Shown: one piece after another, positions 57,326 through 64,000 of the stretch
Numbering within the stretch: position 1 is the first letter of the stretch
Layout of the letters: each line of letters begins with the position of its first letter
NCBI RefSeq assembly: GCF_016859285.1
Contig: NC_053401.1
Span: 8,408,469-8,472,468, forward strand
Length of the DNA: 64,000 nt
Origin: Xiphias gladius
Lineage: Eukaryota; Chordata; Actinopteri; Istiophoriformes; Xiphiidae
Direction of reading: 5' to 3'
Notes under the pieces: generated by a model
Seen by the model: only the letters and a program-made list of their open reading frames with translations
Databases searched by the model: none
Told to the model about the DNA's origin: nothing
Program-made: the position numbers and the translations under genes

Positions 57326-60283
57326 GAGAAGCTTTAAATCCTCACACGAAAGAATATTTAATATTTTTGCGTTAAAAATGCGTAAATTACATAAAACTAC
57401 ATCTATTTTTTCGGATTTTTTTTCTATTTTTTTTGCATCTCCTTGTGAAATATTCCGCACTTTTGACTCGCAGGGATTAGCTGACGCTTTATTGTCAGAT
57501 TCCTTTGCATCGCAAGCCTAGAAAAATACGTTGTTATCTTTTTAATAATTTATTTTTTTGGGTGAGTGGGCCTTCCTTACATCTATGCTAAGGCGATATG
57601 CATCTATAATCGCCCTTGCTGTAAATGTTCAGTAGCCGCACCACAGCTGTTCCCCTTTTAAAAAAGAGGAACTGGACTGGTAGTTCTCTGTTGATTCTAA
57701 AGTGCTGTATAGGGGCATGAGGGGTTTTGGCTCCGTCAAAACTGATATTAATTGGTCTGCCGTTATCAAGTCTTAAATCACAGGGTGAAAACTACTGATA
57801 TGCAAGGTATGCGGTAGATTTCTCCGCAGATTAAAAGAATGAACAGACAGTGAACAGGTCGCCCCCCCCCCCTTTCGTCCACAGCTCAGTCTGGTAAGCA
57901 TCTCCAGACACTTAAAGGTCGAAGCACCCCCGCCCCCAGTTTACTTTTCAGCACCATCAGTGAGCCCTCTGTGGGTTGTGCCTGAGCAAGACAGAGTGTG
58001 TGTGGAGGTGGAGGAGGACATGTTGTGGAGAAACATAGAGTGGTGGTAGAAATGAGCTTCGTATGCCGTCTCCCGTTTCATCACACCTCACCAAGAATCC
58101 CCACAAAGCGCCCAGTGGTTTTTCATCCATCAGCACCGTGCGCACACGTGACTGGGACACTGCGAGGTTGTCAGAAAGCCCTTCGGTGACAGATTGCCTG
58201 TGGTGCTGCCATGCCTGCTTCGGCCTACGCTTGCACTCCATCCCCTCAGACAAAGTTCAGTCTCCGCCTGTGCCGTGTATCGATCAAAGTCACCATGGTA
58301 ATTTAAACTCTGGGGAAAAGACACTGGCGTTTTTTTTTGGTTCAGCGCTCTCAGATGGAGGAGACTGAGTACCAATCAGAGGTCTGACCCTCCATGGTCG
58401 TTCATCAAACGGGGGTCCTCGCTTTGGGTCAAGAGTCGTGCGCTCCCGGTCTCTTCCTTTGGGGATTAGAAGAGAGTTATGAGCAAAGGGGTTAAGGCAG
58501 GAGAAAGATTGAAGTGGAGGAGAGCTGCAGTAATAGATTGGTTCTAACTAGATTGGTCTAAAACTATCTTGGTTGTTGACAAATTTGTTTTTTCTACATT
58601 TGTCCTTTACTGTGCACTGAGATGATCTTGTCTGACCTTTCAACCTATAACCAAATTCTTGTTACACGTCACATGCAGCTCTTAACATCCTAGACGAGAT
58701 GGCGAAGCGGATAATTCCTCTATGTCCGTGCACTCCAACTTGTGGGGATGTTCCGACTGCTCTCTGCTTTTTCAATCATGTCAAGTGTTTTTCCTGGGCA
58801 CTGCTCAGGGCCTGGCCAAGCACTGTCTTGGCCAGTGGTAATCCCAATGAAAAGCCTCTGCGTGTGAAATGACTACGTTTTACAGGAGCGGGGAAGGGAC
58901 TTGAGCCAGGCCATTTTTTAATCAGGGAAAAAAATCGAGATGTGTTCTGCTGGCTTTCAGGCAGACTTTTCTCGGGTTTAGCCAAATGTAAAGGCAGACC
59001 TTTTTTTTTTTTTTTTAAATAATCTTAAACAATTTACTCACAGTGATGATATGTTTGTACAGGTTCTTAGATTGATTGCTGTGGTGCTGTGTTCATAGAT
59101 TGGAAAATACATTTACCGTAACCTCTGAACTCTCTTTTGAATACTCATCATTAAGGTCTTTGACAGGTAAACAAATGAGGCTTTGCATGAGGCAGATATT
59201 TCAATGATATTGGTTTTTAACAGCACCTTTTGACAAATTGACTCAGTAATGGATGTCTTTCCTAAGAACACAGGAGCATTTTTCACTCGCACCAAAACTG
59301 AAGCAAGGACAAGAGATAAAAAAGGCAACATTGCGAAATGAAATGCATCCTCAGTGGCTTTCAGCATTCAGAGTCGTGTATCCCAAAACATCTGTGACCC
59401 CAATCACGTCACAGTCTCTCTGTGCAACTCAGAAATGCATTGTGGTCCCTTAGGGGATTGAAGTGAAAACATCGTCCCTCTTTGTTTCAGAAGAGCAAAA
59501 CAATTTAATCTCTGGTAAGCATCTGGGTTTAGAAGAGTTTGGTGAAGCTTGGATTTCACTGATTGGCACATTTGCTTTATAAGCATTGTGAAATTTGGTT
59601 TCATTCTATATCTCATTATTAAGAATTGGAAATGTTCAGCCGAAACAGCAGCTTAAAATATTAAATTTGACACAAATAACACTGTGGTGACACAGAGTAG
59701 TGGCTCAAGAGAAGTGCCACAATGAAGCAGAGGATCACAGAGTCTGTTGGTTGCAGCATCTGTTACCTCTCTAGTTTAGTTTCTGAGGTTAACCAATAAA
59801 TGCATCAGTATGGGATTGTCTTAAAGAATTACCCTTTCATCCTAGTTCAAAACCGTAGTGCTTTGAATTGATCAGTTTAATCAGTTTCCTTTATGAATGT
59901 AAATGGTGCACACATTGTTTAACCCCTTGGAACACATATATGACAAAATATGACTATAAATATAAACAATATCTAAGTGAAACCCCCTAGAGAACGTAAA
60001 AAACACGGAAAGAACTGTTTTCTTACATCCTTATTTTGGTCATTTTTGCAACCTTCATTTGTGCCGCAAATAAATCTGTATTTAGCAAATAAGTGGAAGA
60101 ATGCCTAGTTAATAAGGAGCATTATTTTTTCAGGAATGTCCATATGCATGTATGAGCAGCTACTGAGATAAGAAGCAGTAAATGTAATTGGTTTAAAGCA
60201 GGAGGCCACTTTTCACTAGTGTTTCTGGTTGTCTCTTTGCTACTGGCTCCTAACTTAGATTTCTTATACCATACGGCCAGTGT

Positions 60284-60400
60284 TGGTCAGGTAACACGAG
60301 AAGTCTAATCAGTTTCTCATTACTTATTACCCCTTGAAAAAGTAATTACATTACTTTACTAGATACTTAACATCAAAAGTAAAAATATTTTTATATTAAA
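60284..60400 (+). repeat. Repeat fragment with GTAATTACATTACTTTACTA
   Basis: Opens with CAGTGTTGGTCAGGTAAC and continues with AAAAAGTAATTACATTAC, a phrase set I associate with a common fish repeat. Limits approximate. Confidence 0.45.
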
Positions 60401-60619
60401 AATGGATCGGATGTCTAAATATAATTGAAATGGGTAATTTGTAGTGATGAGCCTATAGAGAATTATCACCTGACTCTGCAGTAAGCTCTATATAGCCTCT
60501 TCCAGCTCAATTTCCTGGTTTTACGGCCCATAACTTTACTGTTTTGGTTCAGTCTCACAGCTCTCATGAGTTTTTTCAGCTGAAAAGCTCTGATAAACCC
60601 ACCGTAATGTTACCTTCGT

Positions 60620-60770
60620 AGCATCCAACTTCCGACAGGGAAACTTAGTGGCTAGCTGGTGAACATAATGGAGAATTTAGGAGCTACAGAGTCAGATATT
60701 CCCCCTCGGGAGTTGACTAAGACAGGACACTAGAACAGGGCTAAAAGGGGAGGGAATATTGAATGACAAA
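60620..60770 (+). repeat. Second, diverged copy of the prmt8 intron 6 repeat
   Basis: CTAGCTGGTGAACATAATGG, GGGAGTTGACTAAGAC and GGAGGGAATATTG parallel, in the opposite orientation, the fragment at 16800-17000. Confidence 0.4.
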
Positions 60771-61504
60771 TGACAAATGAATGCTGATGTTGCTCCGTGT
60801 CTGCTAGATTCATAAACAGGTAACTTGGTAACATGTTCACCTGATAAATGTCATGCTGTGTTTACCTCTTGTTTTCACTGCTTCCAACCAGACAAAATGT
60901 ACTTAATGCAGGTTTAACCTGCAGGATTAGAGTCAGTGGGGACTAACAAGAAGCCAGCAAGCAGTTTGAGGTATTTAACGACCATCAACAGCTAACTTAG
61001 CCCTGATAACACACAAAACTCTAGTCAATGCATCCTCTCCGAAGAAAACCAGGCGAGTCCTGACTGTAGGCTTACCAGTAGCTAGTTAAAAAACTAAAAA
61101 GACAGCATGATGAAGCAAGATTACTTTGGAGTTACCAGAAGGCCTGTTCCTGGCAGGCTAGCTGACTTCCCCGCACCAAGCTAACATTTCCCAGACCAGT
61201 CTGTCTACCGAACACAGAGTTGAAAATTGATATCAACTCTTAAACCCGCTGCCGGTAAAACAAGCTCACCCCCCAAAATACTGCTGAACAGAATGTCTTG
61301 AAACAACAGGATTTTAACCACAATAGTGTTGTAACTGTTGGCTTAACAAACATCACTGAGTACATTTGATACTTGTATTTAATCATGTTCCACCAAAAGG
61401 ACTTGTGTCACCTTTGAATTATATCTGTTATTTAATATATAAAATGAGCGTTTGTGCTCCCAATGCTCATTGTGATAGGTTTCGGCTCAGTCTTGTTGTC
61501 AAGA

Positions 61505-61527
61505 ATTCAATTCATTTCAATTTTATT

Positions 61528-61562
<35 letters not shown>

Positions 61563-61830
61563 AATTATACCAAATCATACCAAATCACAACTTACATTAT
61601 CTCAAAGCACTTTACAGAGTAAGGTCAAGACCCTACAATATTATAGTGAGAGACCCAACAGTTCCTACCATGAGCAACGCTTGGCGACAGTGGAGAGGAA
61701 AAACTCCCTTTTGTCAGAAGGAAACCTCCAACAGAACAGGACTCAGGGTGGTCCGCCGTCCGCCTCGACCGATTGGGTTGGGAGGAGAGAAATGGGGGAG
61801 AAATTCCAGTGCCTCTAGCGGAATTATTAT
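61505..61830 (+). repeat. Dispersed repeat with AGAGGAAAAACTCCCTTTTG signature
   Basis: Starts AATTCATTTCAATTTTATTT, passes an AT microsatellite (61530-61561), TCAAAGCACTTTACAGAGTA and GGAGAGGAAAAACTCCC, and ends near CGACCGATTGGGTTGGGAG. I recognise the ordered phrases as a widespread teleost repeat. The open frames across it are repeat-derived. Confidence 0.65.
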
Positions 61831-64000
61831 CTAAAACTTGCCCTAGTTGTGTTGAGGCTGTTTAAGTTACACTGTGTGCTTGGAGCACATAAATATTGAG
61901 GGAAGAAGTAGGCTAATGAAATGAGTGAGCAAAATGTCTTTGAATGAGTCATGTGAGCAGTAACTAATACAGTTGAGGTGAAAAGGCTTGTGCCTGTCAG
62001 GAGGAATTTTCACTGTAAGCATTTTAGGCGTGAGTACCAATGCCTAAAGACAAGCAGAAAGTTAAAATGAACAATGTTGTGGATAAATGATGAAAAAAAG
62101 TGTTTATGAATAGTAATTGGAGATGATTTTGAGGCAAGAAGCTTTTAACCAGATTCACATACATTAAGGATTATATGCTTTCGAGGAGAAACGGACGGAC
62201 CTCATGAAAAGAATGTTTTGGTGGTGAGAATTGAAATGAAGCATTAACGTGTTTTAACTCACTGGCCATAAAAAACCGTGTTGCTATTGATCCTTTTTTT
62301 TTTTTTTTTTTTTTTGCAGTCCGGAGCTTCCTCAGATTTGGGGTGGAAGGCTCAGACTACCATTCAAACAATAGGAAAGTGAGAGCAAAGAGTCTCATTT
62401 TGAATACTAGCTTCTTTAATCCACATGAGCACTTAGTGGTCAACCTTGCAGATGTTGGGGCTTTGAAGCTGCTTTGAAAGCCACAAATGAAGACTTGAGG
62501 AACCAGTATGTTGAATGGGGTGAATTAGAATTTCTCTTTGGGTTTATAATGGTGTCCAGTTCAAAGCTTAAGGAAAAAAATGACAGTAGTTGTGGTGAAG
62601 AAAGAGGATGAAATATTAAAGCCTATCTTCTTGTGCTGGGATGTGCTCCAGCTTTTACAATCCGTAAAGGTCAAGGAAAAACAGTCTTCTGGCAAACACA
62701 ATCGCTTGCATGGCTTGTTCTTCATAATGAAAGGGTAGTGAGGCATTCACGAGGCAATTTTTTTTTCTATCAGAAACATTTTATGAAATGTATTGTCATA
62801 ATAAGCTGAATCCCCTTCGTGTACAAGTCTGCCAACTTGAACTTTTGACTCAAGAACATGCTGAAGATTTGATGCTTCCTCCCACCCAGTGTCCCTGCTG
62901 TAATGATGCAGAGGACGATGCCAGGGGCTCTTATTTTGATTTTGAGGCATCTTCCTTCCTAGCTGTTACTACAGTTACTTCCAGGGAGTTTTTGAAAGTT
63001 TTGCAATAGTCAGATTATCGGAAAACCTTCCAGCCAAGGCTTGGAGTTACAAGGTTACTCTATGCAAAAAAGAAATTTAACCCCTGATTTTTTTGTGTGT
63101 ACTCGATTAACTCCGGCAGTATTCATAGATATAAACTTAATTTTAATAAAGCAAAGCCTGCTGTCTAGGTATCTGTGTAAAGACTGTCCAAAATAGAAGG
63201 CCAAATAATGTTAATTTTAAAGTTGTCAGAAGAAAGAATACATAGCACCATGTGTTGTTTAAAATAGTTTAACCAATTCATTGATTGATAGAGCAATAAT
63301 AGTAGTAATTGTTAGTTGCAGTCATTGTTTGATTCCTTATACCCCCGCTAGCAGCTGGCATGTTACATGACAGACTTAATACATGTAATACTTTCACAGA
63401 ACCCTTGCCTCAGGACCCACTACACAAACACTGAGAGGAGATGGGTTTGTTTATTTTTAGGTTTTCCCTCCCTGTCCCACTGGGTCCCAGTGATGCATGA
63501 AGCTGGTTGAGGCTGTTGCTAACCCTTGGCTGGCCCTTATGGCTGCAGTCGACCCACCCGTCTGCCAAGACATCAACGCCAAACCTCAGTCCCATGACCC
63601 TCCCTGCACACACACCATATGTGGATCCCAAAACACTGGTATCCACGGACAAGTTTGCCAGCACCCTGCAACACACACATGCCGAAGCCGTACATTTGTC
63701 ATGTAACACCCATGCTGGATTTGGGAGGAAGAAATACTCAGAACCGCAGATAAAGTGGTTAAAACATAGTCTCACAAGTTTCTTATCTGGCCAACTGCAT
63801 GTGTGTGTTTGCCCTGCTCTTGTCTTACTGAGACCCCTTATAACTGTTCAGCAGCATGGGGTTGAATTTCTGCCACAGCACCAAAAACTCACTTTGTAAG
63901 CAAAGCTCTTTTTTGGGGTGTTAGATTACACTTGGAAACTGGCATCCACTTTCCCTCTTTAAACTACAAGGTGGATTTCTAAAACAACTTAGAGCAGTTG

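Larger units (their letters stand above)
56264..64000. other. tmtc2 intron 1 (partial)
   Basis: At least 7.7 kb of intron without a recognisable exon. It holds repeat fragments near 57117-57325, 60284-60400, 60620-60770 and 61505-61830. The remainder shows nothing I can name. Confidence 0.6.

Noticed and set aside
61366-61834. Two overlapping open frames of 126 and 150 codons
   Set aside because: They lie across a dispersed repeat and its AT microsatellite.

Overview
The window is animal nuclear DNA, most likely from a ray-finned (teleost) fish. Its genes are split by GT-AG introns, several dispersed repeats match sequences I recall from many teleost genomes, and (CA)n microsatellites are frequent. 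I see no bacterial operons, CRISPR array, capsid, envelope or LTR element. All coordinates come from reading the sequence by eye. Exon models were checked by keeping the reading frame across every junction and by comparison with remembered vertebrate orthologues, not by alignment software.

Layout from left to right: (1) 1-5735, intergenic, no gene assigned. (2) 5736-7361 (+), a complete TRIM-type E3 ubiquitin ligase with its coding sequence in one exon, of the bloodthirsty/TRIM39-like kind. (3) 7362-11670, intergenic, ending in a GC-rich promoter and 5' leader. (4) 11671-22250 (+), prmt8, ten coding exons, 405 aa, with the N-myristoylation start typical of PRMT8. (5) 23533-32890 (-), cracr2a, seventeen coding exons, 821 aa: two EF-hands, a coiled coil, a long disordered exon and a Rab GTPase. 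It faces prmt8 tail to tail. (6) 34874-36715 (-), ccdc59, four exons, 262 aa. (7) 37277-48818 (+), mettl25, twelve exons, 596 aa, head to head with ccdc59. (8) 48819-56180, a repeat-bearing intergenic region. (9) 56181-56263 (+), the first coding exon of tmtc2. The rest of the window is its first intron.

The genes do not form a pathway. They are two conserved vertebrate neighbourhoods side by side: PRMT8-CRACR2A (human 12p13) and CCDC59-METTL25-TMTC2 (human 12q21). Roles are arginine methylation at membranes, calcium-regulated vesicle trafficking, ribosome/nuclear function, a putative methyltransferase and an ER O-mannosyltransferase.

No wholly new system is evident. The best leads are an EF-hand in cracr2a that has lost its key twelfth-position acid, a 30-nt mettl25 exon behind an A-tract, a CA repeat beside a mettl25 splice donor, a LINE tail with a perfect 12-bp target duplication, and two nested non-autonomous repeats.
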